Assembly: GCA_022708105.1 (NCBI GenBank)
Contig: JAKIZI010000015.1
Span: 1-36,815 of the forward strand
DNA length: 36,815 nucleotides
Direction: 5' to 3'
From: Bacteroidota bacterium
GTDB taxonomy: Bacteria > Bacteroidota > Bacteroidia > Bacteroidales > WCHB1-69
Shown here: positions 10,046 to 17,425 of the stretch, one piece after another
Position numbering within the stretch: the first letter of the stretch is position 1
How the letters are laid out: every line of letters starts with the position of its first letter
Notes under the pieces: model-generated
Told to the model about the DNA's origin: nothing
Seen by the model: only the letters and a program-made list of their open reading frames with translations
The model's database searches: none
Translations under genes and position numbers: made by a program

Positions 10046-10120
10046 AATTTTACCCCTTTATACAGATTTTAATACCAAAAATCACTAATTTTTACCCCTT
10101 TAACATGACATTTATCCCCA
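10046..10120 (+). promoter_or_regulatory. Three helically phased CCCC direct repeats upstream of fabH
   Basis: The words AATTTTACCCCTTTA (from 10046), AATTTTTACCCCTTTA (from 10087) and ATTTATCCCCA (10110-10120) place their CCCC cores at 10053, 10095 and 10116, so they are 42 and 21 bp apart: four and two turns of B-DNA. In otherwise AT-rich DNA before a seven-gene operon, this looks like an array of operator half-sites on one face of the helix. No known Bacteroidota fab regulator site is recognised, so the role is inference. Confidence 0.45.
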
Positions 10121-10232
10121 AAAAAGAGCTGCTGTGTTAAAAAAGTGTTGTTTTGCATTGTTTTTTTAAGAATTTCTATAAAAAACAATTGCATTAAAAC
10201 TTTACATTAAATCATTTTAAAATGTATTTATT

Positions 10233-11192
10233 ATGAAAATTATAGGAACGGGAAGTGCGTTACCATCATTAGTTGTTACAAACAAAATGCTTTCAGAATT
10301 TTTAGATACTAATGATACTTGGATTTTTACCAGAACCGGTATTAAGAAAAGAAGAATTATATCAACGGAAACACTTTTAGACTTAGCTGTATCAGCTTCA
10401 AAAAAAGCGATAAAGAGAGCAGGATTAAAGGCTACGGATATAGATTTTATAATATGTTCCAATGTGGCCAATAATTATGTTGTACCATCTTTAAGTGCAA
10501 TGATTCAGGGGGAAATTAAGGCTACATGTCCTTGTTTTGACCTAAATGCAGCTTGTACGGGATTTATTTATGCTTCAGATATTGCAGAAACATTTCTTCA
10601 AACCAAACGGGCAAAAAATATCTTAATCGTTTGTGCAGAAGAACCAACTCGGTTTTGTAATTGGCAAGAACGTGATACCAGTGTCTTATTTGGTGATGGT
10701 GCAGGTGCAGTTGTAGTAACAGCAGGAGATGATATGAAATCGATTCGGCTTACTACGACTTCAAATACGGATGTGCTTTATTACAGCAGAACACTTGAGA
10801 GCACTCCATATTTAAACAATAATGAACAAACAATCCCATTGGTAATGCATGGTCGTGATTTATTTAAAATTGCGGTTTCAGCAGCCGTAGAAGATATAAA
10901 TATTGTTTTGGATCAAGCGGGAATCACCGCGGAGAATGTGGATTATTTTCTGATTCATCAGTCGAATAAGCGAATGATAGACAGTATAAGACATACTATG
11001 GAGCAATCGGTTCATAAATTCCCTCATAATATTGAAAAATATGGGAATACTTCATCCGCTAGTATTTTGATTCTAATGGATGAAATGAGTAGGAAATCTC
11101 AATTAAAAAAAGGAGATACATTGGTGTTGAGTGCTTTTGGAGGTGGTTTTACTTCAGGAGCAATGGTTATTACGTGGAACCTAAATGAATAA
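10233..11192 (+). CDS. fabH: 3-oxoacyl-ACP synthase III (KASIII)
   Basis: FabH starts type II fatty-acid synthesis by condensing an acyl-CoA primer with malonyl-ACP. The protein is 319 aa, the normal length. It shows the catalytic triad Cys108 (DLNAACTGF), His242 (LIHQSNKRM) and Asn272 (YGNTSSASI), the N-terminal TWIFTRTGIKKRRI primer-binding stretch and the C-terminal LSAFGGGFTSGAMV. It opens a tight same-strand run with fabK (17 bp later), fabF, fabZ and fabG, so it probably supplies the starter step for that cycle. A KASIII-like enzyme could also serve a specialised lipid, since many genomes carry a second FabH. Primer specificity cannot be read here. The 5' region holds phased CCCC repeats that may regulate the operon. 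Confidence 0.93.
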   Translation: MKIIGTGSALPSLVVTNKMLSEFLDTNDTWIFTRTGIKKRRIISTETLLDLAVSASKKAIKRAGLKATDIDFIICSNVANNYVVPSLSAMIQGEIKATCPCFDLNAACTGFIYASDIAETFLQTKRAKNILIVCAEEPTRFCNWQERDTSVLFGDGAGAVVVTAGDDMKSIRLTTTSNTDVLYYSRTLESTPYLNNNEQTIPLVMHGRDLFKIAVSAAVEDINIVLDQAGITAENVDYFLIHQSNKRMIDSIRHTMEQSVHKFPHNIEKYGNTSSASILILMDEMSRKSQLKKGDTLVLSAFGGGFTSGAMVITWNLNE

Positions 11193-11209
11193 ACTAAATA
11201 GATAGAAAA

Positions 11210-12157
11210 ATGATTAAAAGTGAAATTTGTGATTTATTAGGGATAAAATATCCCGTATTTCAGGGTGGAATGGCTTGGATTTCAGATGCATCATTGGCAA
11301 GTGCAGTTTCTAATGCCGGAGGACTTGGACTGATTTCAGCCATTAACTATGGTGTTGATGAAGTGCGACAAGAGATAAGAAAGTGCAAAAAATTAACAGA
11401 TAAACCATTTGGAGTAAATATAATGTTGATGAATCCCTTTGTGGACGATATTGCTCAAATGGTTATTGAAGAAGGGGTTTCTGTACTAACCACTGGAGCG
11501 GGGATGCCTTCTAAATATATGAAAGATTGGTTGGGAGCAGGAATTAAGGTTATTCCTGTAGTAGCTTCTGTTGCAGTGGCTAAACGTGTTGAAATGATGG
11601 GCGCAACAGCTATTATTGCAGAAGGAAGTGAAGCCGGGGGGCATGTTGGAAATCTGAATACCTTGGTATTAGTTCCACAAATTGTTGATGCAGTTTCAAT
11701 ACCGGTTTTGGCAGCAGGTGGAATTGCTGATGGCAGAGGTTTAGCTTCTGCTTTGATTTTAGGAGCGAAAGGGGTTCAGTGTGGAACTTGTTTTCTCGTA
11801 GCCAATGAATGTACAATCCATGAAAATTACAAGAAGAAAGTGCTTTCGGCTAGAGATTCTGATACTATTGTTACAGGAAAGCGTTTTGGACATCCCGTAA
11901 GAGCTTTGAAAAATCAATTTACGAAGCAATTTGCTGACATGGAAAATGACAATACCGTTGATGATAAGACCATAATGGATTTTGGATCAGGTTCTCTTAG
12001 AAAAGCAGTTAAAGATGGCGATGAAAAAATGGGAAGTTTTATGGCCGGACAGGCAGCAGGGTTAATTTGCGAATCCAAACCGGCAAAAGATATAATTGAA
12101 TTAATGGTTAAAGATGCTGAGGAATTGTTGAGAAAGGGGCATCAATTTATTTATTAA
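11210..12157 (+). CDS. fabK: Enoyl-ACP reductase II (FMN-dependent, FabK type)
   Basis: The protein is 315 aa with an NMO/FabK TIM-barrel fold. Visible motifs are the N-terminal FQGGMAWISDASLASAVSNAGG, the phosphate/flavin stretch AIIAEGSEAGGHVG and VPVLAAGGIADGRGLASALILGAKGVQCGT, all typical of FabK rather than nitronate monooxygenase. FabK reduces trans-2-enoyl-ACP with NAD(P)H in the last step of each elongation cycle and replaces the SDR-type FabI, so it is expected to be insensitive to triclosan. It lies between fabH and fabF with gaps of 17 and 12 bp. The genomic context supports the FabK reading strongly. Whether the organism also has FabI cannot be seen. Confidence 0.93.
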   Translation: MIKSEICDLLGIKYPVFQGGMAWISDASLASAVSNAGGLGLISAINYGVDEVRQEIRKCKKLTDKPFGVNIMLMNPFVDDIAQMVIEEGVSVLTTGAGMPSKYMKDWLGAGIKVIPVVASVAVAKRVEMMGATAIIAEGSEAGGHVGNLNTLVLVPQIVDAVSIPVLAAGGIADGRGLASALILGAKGVQCGTCFLVANECTIHENYKKKVLSARDSDTIVTGKRFGHPVRALKNQFTKQFADMENDNTVDDKTIMDFGSGSLRKAVKDGDEKMGSFMAGQAAGLICESKPAKDIIELMVKDAEELLRKGHQFIY

Positions 12158-12169
12158 AACTAAAAATTT

Positions 12170-13405
12170 ATGGAAAGAAGAGTTGTAATTACCGGAATGG
12201 GTATTGTGTCCCCAATCGGAAAAGATGTACAAACTTTTTGGAATAATCTTACTCAAGGAGTTTGTGGAATAGGTCCAATCACTTCATTCGCTCCCGGTGA
12301 TTTGCCGATAAAATTTGTGGGAGAAGTGAAAGATTTTAATGCTGAAGATTTTGGAGTAGAGAAGTCTACTGCAAGACGAGCAGATCGTTTTACACAATTT
12401 GCATTGGCTGCTTCCCAACAAGCAATGGATAATAGCCGATTATCTATCAATCCCGAAAGATTAGGAGTTTATATAGGTTCCGGTGTTGGAGGAATTCATA
12501 CTTTTTTCGGAGAAAGTAAAAAAGTGTTAGAAGAGGGAGTTAATAGAATATCTCCTTTATTTATTCCTATGATGATTTCTAATATTGCAGCGGGAAATGT
12601 GGCTATTGCACAAAAAGCAGAAGGCCCTTGTTTGCCTGTTGTTACGGCTTGTGCCACGGGAACTCATTCTATTGGAGAGGCTTATCGGGCAATCAAACAC
12701 GGGTATGCAGATGCCATTATTTCAGGAGGAACAGAAGCATCTGTTACCCCGCTTGCAATAGGTGGTTTTGCTAATGCGAAAGCACTTTCCCGTGCTGAAG
12801 AATTGGATAAAGCTTCTATCCCTTTTGATAAACGTCGTCAAGGATTTGTACTTAGTGAAGGAGCAGGAATTGTCATTTTGGAAGAATACGAACATGCAAA
12901 AGCCAGAAATGCTGAAATATATGCAGAGATCTGCGGCTATGGCAATACTTGTGATGCTTATCACTATACAGCACCGAAACCGGATGCGGCTTGTGCAGCC
13001 AAAGCAATGACTATAGCACTAAAAGAGGCAGGTTTTACGGATAAGGATGAACTTTATATCAATGCACATGGCACTTCCACTCCTTTAAATGATATTACTG
13101 AAACTCATGCTATTAAGTTGGCTCTTGGAGAAGAGCGAGCAAGGAGAACGCTTATAAGTTCTACTAAATCTATGACAGGGCACATGCTTGGTGCTGCCGG
13201 AGGTGCAGAATTGATAGCTTCGGTCATGACCTTACGAACAGGTATTATTCATCCTACAATCGGATTATTGGAACCTGATCCTGAATGTGATTTGGATTAT
13301 GTGCCTTTGACTGCCCGCAGAGCCAATATTACAATTGCTTTATCCAATTCTTTGGGGTTTGGTGGACACAATGGGTCCGTTGTAATTAGAAAAATTGAAT
13401 CATAA
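12170..13405 (+). CDS. fabF: 3-oxoacyl-ACP synthase II (KASII)
   Basis: FabF performs the chain-elongating condensation of acyl-ACP with malonyl-ACP. The protein is 411 aa, full length for the family. The thiolase-fold catalytic residues are all present: Cys161 in VVTACATGTHS, His300 in NAHGTSTPLND and His338 in KSMTGHMLGAAGG, with the terminal glycine-rich SNSLGFGGHNGSVV loop. It starts with ATG 12 bp after fabK and stops 23 bp before fabZ. Aromatic-polyene or flexirubin-type KAS enzymes are related, but the high similarity to housekeeping FabF motifs and the complete neighbouring cycle favour ordinary fatty-acid elongation. Confidence 0.94.
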   Translation: MERRVVITGMGIVSPIGKDVQTFWNNLTQGVCGIGPITSFAPGDLPIKFVGEVKDFNAEDFGVEKSTARRADRFTQFALAASQQAMDNSRLSINPERLGVYIGSGVGGIHTFFGESKKVLEEGVNRISPLFIPMMISNIAAGNVAIAQKAEGPCLPVVTACATGTHSIGEAYRAIKHGYADAIISGGTEASVTPLAIGGFANAKALSRAEELDKASIPFDKRRQGFVLSEGAGIVILEEYEHAKARNAEIYAEICGYGNTCDAYHYTAPKPDAACAAKAMTIALKEAGFTDKDELYINAHGTSTPLNDITETHAIKLALGEERARRTLISSTKSMTGHMLGAAGGAELIASVMTLRTGIIHPTIGLLEPDPECDLDYVPLTARRANITIALSNSLGFGGHNGSVVIRKIES

Positions 13406-13428
13406 CATATTAATATAATTATTTAGAT

Positions 13429-13863
13429 ATGAAAAGAGAAGAAATTAAAACATTTCTTCCTCATCGAGAACCTATGTTGTTGGTTGATGAGGTTGAAATA
13501 GATGAACAAAAAGTAGCTCATGCGAAGTACCATGTTAGCGGAGATGAATTTTTTTTAAAAGGTCATTTTCCCGGAAATCCGGTAGTTCCGGGTGTAATTT
13601 TGTGTGAAATTATGGCACAATCTTGTTGTTTGTTAATAGGAGATGACCTTATCGGGAGAACTCCGTTTTATGCCGGTATTGATAAAGTAAAATTCAAAAA
13701 GCAAGTGAAACCGGGTGATACCATTGAAATAACTGCTAAAATTAATATGCAGAAAAAGTTGATCTATTTTGTAGAAGCTTATGCAGAAGTAAATAATCAA
13801 CGATGTGTTCAGGCAGAAATGGTATTTGCTCTAGTTGATAACGATAAAATAACGAATGAATGA
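13429..13863 (+). CDS. fabZ: 3-hydroxyacyl-ACP dehydratase
   Basis: FabZ dehydrates (3R)-hydroxyacyl-ACP to trans-2-enoyl-ACP. The protein is 144 aa with a single hot-dog domain. LPHREPMLLVDEV opens the protein. The catalytic His46 lies in GHFPGNPVVPG and the catalytic Glu60 in VILCEIMAQ, the usual FabZ arrangement. The family's typical length is 140-150 aa. The stop overlaps the fabG start as ATGA (13860-13863), a sign of translational coupling. No lpxC fusion is present, unlike the LpxC-FabZ fusion known in many Bacteroidota, so this is probably a separate FabZ beside that enzyme elsewhere in the genome. Confidence 0.93.
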   Translation: MKREEIKTFLPHREPMLLVDEVEIDEQKVAHAKYHVSGDEFFLKGHFPGNPVVPGVILCEIMAQSCCLLIGDDLIGRTPFYAGIDKVKFKKQVKPGDTIEITAKINMQKKLIYFVEAYAEVNNQRCVQAEMVFALVDNDKITNE

Positions 13864-14606
13864 AATTATTAGAAAATAAAGTCGCTTTGATAACAGGCGC
13901 ATCACGTGGAATTGGAAAAGAAATTGCAATTGAATTGGCGAGTCATGGAGCTAATATAGCTTTTACCGATTTAAGACAAGATGAACAAGCCATGTCTGTT
14001 GAATCTACATTGCAAAAATTGGGAGTTAAAGCCAAATTTTATGTTTCGGATGCTTCTTCGTATGAAGATGCTCAAATATTAATACAAAATATAGTCAGCG
14101 ATTTTAATAGTATTGATATTTTGGTTAATAATGCCGGAATTACACGAGATACTTTATTGCTCAGAATGAGTGAAAAAGATTGGGATCTTGTGATGAATGT
14201 GAATCTTAAATCAGTATTTAATCTAACGAAAGCTGTTCAACCGATTATGCTTAAGCAACGTTCAGGTTCAATAATTAATATCAGTTCTATTGTGGGAATA
14301 GGAGGCAATGCCGGTCAGGCAAACTATTCCGCTTCCAAAGCCGGAATTATCGGATTTACGAAATCCGTTGCCAAAGAAATTGGTTCCAGAGGTATTCGTT
14401 GCAATGCAGTTGCTCCGGGTTTTATTGTAACCGAAATGACCAATGTATTGTCAGAAGAAGTGAAAGAGATATGGACGAAAGAGATTCCATTGCGAAGACC
14501 GGGGACACCAAAAGATGTTGCTCAAACAGTACTCTATTTGGCATCGGAATTGTCTTCCTATTTAACCGGTCAGGTGCTGCGTTGCGATGGTGGACTTCAA
14601 ATGTAA
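13860..14606 (+). CDS. fabG: 3-oxoacyl-ACP reductase
   Basis: FabG is an NADPH-dependent short-chain dehydrogenase that reduces 3-oxoacyl-ACP to the (3R)-hydroxy form. The protein is 248 aa with cofactor motif TGASRGIG (12-19), NNAGITRD, NISSIVG holding the catalytic Ser, and Tyr156-x3-Lys160 in NYSASKAG. The C-terminus (LSSYLTGQVLRCDGGLQM) is typical of FabG. It overlaps fabZ by 4 bp (ATGA), so translation is coupled. The next gene begins 30 bp downstream. SDR enzymes are numerous, but the position between dehydratase and carboxylase genes makes FabG the best call. Confidence 0.93.
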   Translation: MKLLENKVALITGASRGIGKEIAIELASHGANIAFTDLRQDEQAMSVESTLQKLGVKAKFYVSDASSYEDAQILIQNIVSDFNSIDILVNNAGITRDTLLLRMSEKDWDLVMNVNLKSVFNLTKAVQPIMLKQRSGSIINISSIVGIGGNAGQANYSASKAGIIGFTKSVAKEIGSRGIRCNAVAPGFIVTEMTNVLSEEVKEIWTKEIPLRRPGTPKDVAQTVLYLASELSSYLTGQVLRCDGGLQM

Positions 14607-14636
14607 AATATGTATTTACAATCTAAATGATATTGT

Positions 14637-16181
14637 ATGAAAAATAAAATTGAAACTTTAAGAGCATCCAAATCCAGATTGCAATTGGGCGGAGGAGAAC
14701 AAGCAATAGCGAAACAGAAAGAGATGGGAAAATTAACGGCTCGTGAACGAATAGAACAATTATTGGATCCCGACACGTTTTGCGAGTATGATCTTTTTAT
14801 TAGACACGAAGCTCGTGAATTTGGAATGGAGAATAAAGAACTTCCCGGGGATGGAGTCGTTATCGGAACCGGAAAGATTTACGGAAAAAAAGTCGCTGTA
14901 TTTGCACAAGACTTTACTGTAGTGGGTGGTTCATTGGGCTATATGCATGCCAAAAAAATCACCAAGATTATGGATTATGCTCTAAATATGAGAATGCCGC
15001 TCATTGGAATCAATGACTCGGGTGGGGCGAGAATCCAAGAAGGAGTTAATGCTTTGGCCGGTTATGGGGATATTTTTTATAGAAATACACTCGCCAGTGG
15101 TGTTATTCCTCAATTGTCAGTTATTCTCGGACCTTGTGCCGGCGGTGCCGTCTATTCTCCGGCGCTCACAGATTTTGTTTTTGTGGTTGACGGTATTTCG
15201 AAAATGTTTATCACAGGTCCGGAAGTAATTAAAACGGTTCTTGGTGAAGAGATTGATATGGAATCGTTGGGTGGCGCCCGTGTTCATTGCGAAACTACAG
15301 GAAATGCGCATTTTTTTGCTCGTAATGAAGCGGAGTGTTTTCAACAAATAAGGGATCTTATTAAATATGTTCCATCCCACAATGAAGAGGCTGTTTCATC
15401 TTTGAATACAGATGAAAAAATATCCAAAAAAATAATTGATATTGAACAGATTATTCCGGTTGACCCGACAAAACCCTATGATGTTCGGGAGGTGATTAGA
15501 GAAATTACAGATGACGGGGAATTTATAGAAATTCAAGAACTTTTTGCAGCCAATATTGTTATTGGATTTGGCAAAATGGGAGGGAAAACTGTTGGTTTCG
15601 TTGCAAATCAACCGATGGTTCTTGCCGGAGTGCTCGATTGTGATTCCTCTGACAAAGCAGCCCGTTTTATCAGATATTGTGATGCATTTAATATCCCGAT
15701 TGTTACTCTTGAAGATATGCCGGGTTATTTACCGGGGATAGATCAAGAACATGCCGGAGTTATTCGTCATGGTGCTAAAATGTTATATGCATATAGCGAA
15801 GCAACTATCCCTAAAATTACGGTTATTTTGAGAAAAGCATACGGTGGAGGATACATCGCAATGAACTCTCGTCATTTGGGAGCAGATTTTGTTTTTGCGT
15901 TGCCGACTGCGGAAATTGCAGTTATGGGACCTGAAGGAGCAGCCAATATTATCTTTAGAAAAGAGATAACCGCCGCTGAGAATCCCGCTGAAATGAGAAA
16001 AATAAAAGTTCAAGAATATAAGGATAAGTTTGCAAATCCGTATGTGGCTGCAGGAAAAGGTTATATTGATGCAGTGATTGAACCCAATGAGACAAGGGAT
16101 TATATTTTGAATGCACTACAGTTGTCTGAAAATAAGCAAATTTTATCTCCCAAGAAAAAACATGGAATTCCACCATTTTAA
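14637..16181 (+). CDS. Acyl-CoA carboxylase carboxyltransferase subunit (PccB/MmdA type)
   Basis: The protein is 514 aa with two crotonase-fold halves (about residues 1-260 and 270-514). It carries GKLTARERIEQLLDP near the start, NDSGGARIQEGV, GPCAGGAVYSPALTDF, LEDMPGYLPG and RKAYGGGYIAMNSRHLGADF. This subunit exchanges CO2 between carboxybiotin and an acyl-CoA. In actinobacterial carboxylases the residue after GGxY, here Ile407, influences acyl-CoA choice: Asp favours propionyl-CoA, while Ile allows acetyl-CoA. MmdA decarboxylases can also carry Ile. Together with the fab genes upstream and a biotin carrier 11 bp downstream, I infer malonyl-CoA supply. Biotin carboxylase is not present, nor are the membrane subunits of a Na+-pumping decarboxylase. 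Methylmalonyl-CoA decarboxylase remains the alternative. Confidence 0.88.
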   Translation: MKNKIETLRASKSRLQLGGGEQAIAKQKEMGKLTARERIEQLLDPDTFCEYDLFIRHEAREFGMENKELPGDGVVIGTGKIYGKKVAVFAQDFTVVGGSLGYMHAKKITKIMDYALNMRMPLIGINDSGGARIQEGVNALAGYGDIFYRNTLASGVIPQLSVILGPCAGGAVYSPALTDFVFVVDGISKMFITGPEVIKTVLGEEIDMESLGGARVHCETTGNAHFFARNEAECFQQIRDLIKYVPSHNEEAVSSLNTDEKISKKIIDIEQIIPVDPTKPYDVREVIREITDDGEFIEIQELFAANIVIGFGKMGGKTVGFVANQPMVLAGVLDCDSSDKAARFIRYCDAFNIPIVTLEDMPGYLPGIDQEHAGVIRHGAKMLYAYSEATIPKITVILRKAYGGGYIAMNSRHLGADFVFALPTAEIAVMGPEGAANIIFRKEITAAENPAEMRKIKVQEYKDKFANPYVAAGKGYIDAVIEPNETRDYILNALQLSENKQILSPKKKHGIPPF

Positions 16182-16192
16182 TATTTACGATT

Positions 16193-16522
16193 ATGAATGA
16201 AAAAAATAAAAGTACTCACATTTCCCTTCAGCTTTACCCTAATGATTGTCAGTATGTGACATTGCCTAACCATAAGTTTCCGCCAAAGAAAGGATGGAAA
16301 AAGAGAAATCTGAATGAAATTCGCTCTGTCATTCCGGGTTCTGTTACAGAATTATTCGTTAAAGAGGGTGGAATGGTTAAAAAAGGAACTCCGTTATTGA
16401 AGTATGAAGCGATGAAGATGGAAAATATTGTTTGTGCCCCGGCAGATGGTCGCATTTCTAAAGTTTGCGTTGAGGTCGGTGCTTCTTTTCCGAAAGGGAT
16501 CTTAATGATCTCTTGGGAGTGA
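16193..16522 (+). CDS. Small biotin carboxyl carrier protein
   Basis: The protein is 109 aa with a C-terminal biotinyl/lipoyl domain (about residues 42-109). The biotin site is Lys75 in YEAMKMEN, preceded by the usual SVIPGSVTELFVKEGGMVKKGTPLL and followed by VCAPADGRISKVCVEVG. The first 40 residues are polar and basic (PPKKGWKKRN) and are not the longer AccB N-terminal domain. This makes it closer to the short MmdC/PccA-type carriers than to the E. coli acetyl-CoA carboxylase carrier. It follows the carboxyltransferase by 11 bp, so the two very likely work together. A biotin carboxylase must come from elsewhere. It is the last gene of the fab run before a terminator. Confidence 0.9.
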   Translation: MNEKNKSTHISLQLYPNDCQYVTLPNHKFPPKKGWKKRNLNEIRSVIPGSVTELFVKEGGMVKKGTPLLKYEAMKMENIVCAPADGRISKVCVEVGASFPKGILMISWE

Positions 16523-16542
16523 TTTAGTATCAAGATTATAAA

Positions 16543-16584
16543 TAAAAAAGAGACTATCTTTATTTGGGGACAGCCTCTTTTTTT
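16543..16584 (-). terminator. Bidirectional terminator between biotin carrier and peroxiredoxin genes
   Basis: A-rich and T-rich flanks border a hairpin of AGACTATC and GACAGCCT arms. On the minus strand the arms (AGGCTGTC and GATAGTCT) pair fully with two G-U wobbles, so the stem is stronger for the peroxiredoxin transcript, which ends at 16600. It can also serve the converging fab operon. Confidence 0.8.
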
Positions 16585-16599
16585 GTAGTTAAAAATAGT

Positions 16600-17313
16600 T
16601 TATTTGCCTAATTTTTTTTCAACTTCTTCTTTAGATAGTTTTTTTGTGCAGAAAAACCAATCGTAACAGGTCAATTCTCCACTTTTATCTTCCATCCTGT
16701 CTTTTGCAGTTCCGCAAGAACCGGCAGTGGGAACAATTACATCGTCTCCGGGACGCCAATCTGCGGGTAAAGCCACTTTGAAATTATCGGCAGTTTGCAA
16801 TCCAATCAGAATTCTTTTAATTTCATCAAAGTTACGACCTAATGACAAAGGATAGTAAATGATTGTACGAATGGTCCCTTTCGGATCAATGAAGAATACA
16901 GCTCTTACGGCTTGCGTTTCACTCTCTCCCGGTTGAACCATTCCATAGGCCTTTGCAACCTTCATGGATACGTCTTCAATCAATGGAAATTTTATTTCAA
17001 TGTCTTTCATTCCTTTGTACTCAATTTTTTCCTTAATGGTTCTTAACCATGCAATATGACTGTATAAACCATCAATTGATAATCCTATTAATTGACAATT
17101 CAAAGCTTCATATTCTGCAGCCATTTTTCCGAAAGTCATAAATTCTGAAGTGCATACAGGCGTAAAGTCTGCAGGGTGGCTAAATAAAATTACCCATTTT
17201 CCCTTGAAATCCGAAGGGAAACTAATTTTACCTTGTGTTGTAACGGCTTCAAAAGCAGGAGCTTTATCTCCAATTCTAGGCATTACATTTACATTGTTTT
17301 CCAAATTTTCCAT
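16600..17313 (-). CDS. Prx6-type peroxiredoxin (thioredoxin-dependent peroxidase)
   Basis: The protein is 237 aa, starting MENLENNVNV at ATG 17313. The frame is open upstream to 17427, but that extra stretch is AT-rich and overlaps the promoter and the oxyR start. The peroxidatic Cys54 lies in HPADFTPVCTSEF, the Prx6/1-Cys signature, and the long C-terminal domain is present. Extra cysteines Cys200 (AGSCGT), Cys216 and Cys222 (TCYDWFFC) resemble the archaeal Aeropyrum-type enzyme, where C-terminal cysteines act as resolving partners. It therefore probably reduces H2O2 and alkyl peroxides using a thioredoxin-like reductant. It diverges from oxyR across 112 bp that holds an inverted repeat, so OxyR control is likely. 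Confidence 0.92.
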   Translation of the reverse strand: MENLENNVNVMPRIGDKAPAFEAVTTQGKISFPSDFKGKWVILFSHPADFTPVCTSEFMTFGKMAAEYEALNCQLIGLSIDGLYSHIAWLRTIKEKIEYKGMKDIEIKFPLIEDVSMKVAKAYGMVQPGESETQAVRAVFFIDPKGTIRTIIYYPLSLGRNFDEIKRILIGLQTADNFKVALPADWRPGDDVIVPTAGSCGTAKDRMEDKSGELTCYDWFFCTKKLSKEEVEKKLGK

Positions 17314-17354
17314 GTTTTTTTGTTTTTTATGATTATTGTTTGTTTTTTCAAGAA

Positions 17355-17386
17355 CAAAAATAATACAAATATTATTATAAATCAAA
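17355..17386 (-). promoter_or_regulatory. Promoter of the peroxiredoxin gene
   Basis: On the minus strand, TTTG (17386-17383) and TATTTTTG (17362-17355) are separated by 20 bp and match the Bacteroidota -33 TTTG / -7 TAnnTTTG pattern. Transcription would start near 17348, leaving a leader of about 35 nt to the ATG at 17313. The -33 element touches the left arm of the adjacent inverted repeat, a position suited to activation by OxyR. Confidence 0.65.
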
Positions 17387-17421
17387 TAGATTTTTATTAT
17401 CTTTGTATAAATAAAATCTAT
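17386..17421. promoter_or_regulatory. Inverted repeat in the oxyR-prx intergenic region, probable OxyR operator, with oxyR -7 element
   Basis: ATAGATTTTTAT (17386-17397) and ATAAAATCTAT (17411-17421) form an inverted repeat, perfect except for one extra T, with ATAG/CTAT ends as in OxyR/LysR boxes. TATCTTTG (17398-17405), a TAnnTTTG -7 element facing oxyR, lies between the arms. Binding here could repress oxyR and activate the peroxiredoxin gene. The sequence is seen; the role is inferred from LysR-type regulation. Confidence 0.55.
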
Positions 17422-17425
17422 AACC

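Larger units (their letters stand above)
9695..10232. other. Gene-free stretch before the fab operon
   Basis: No credible gene is seen between the metal operon and fabH. The only short frame starting ATG (9746, 18 codons) lies on the dispersed repeat. The stretch holds the repeat at 9760-9782 and related CGCAAAG words up to 9852, then very AT-rich sequence, then three phased CCCC repeats (10046-10120). No strong TAnnTTTG -7 element for fabH is found. The closest is TTGTTTTG at 10148-10155, with one mismatch. Confidence 0.7.

Noticed and set aside
14637..16522. Na+-pumping methylmalonyl-CoA decarboxylase
   Set aside because: The membrane beta and delta subunits are absent, and the genes sit in a fatty-acid operon. 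It is kept only as an alternative substrate reading.
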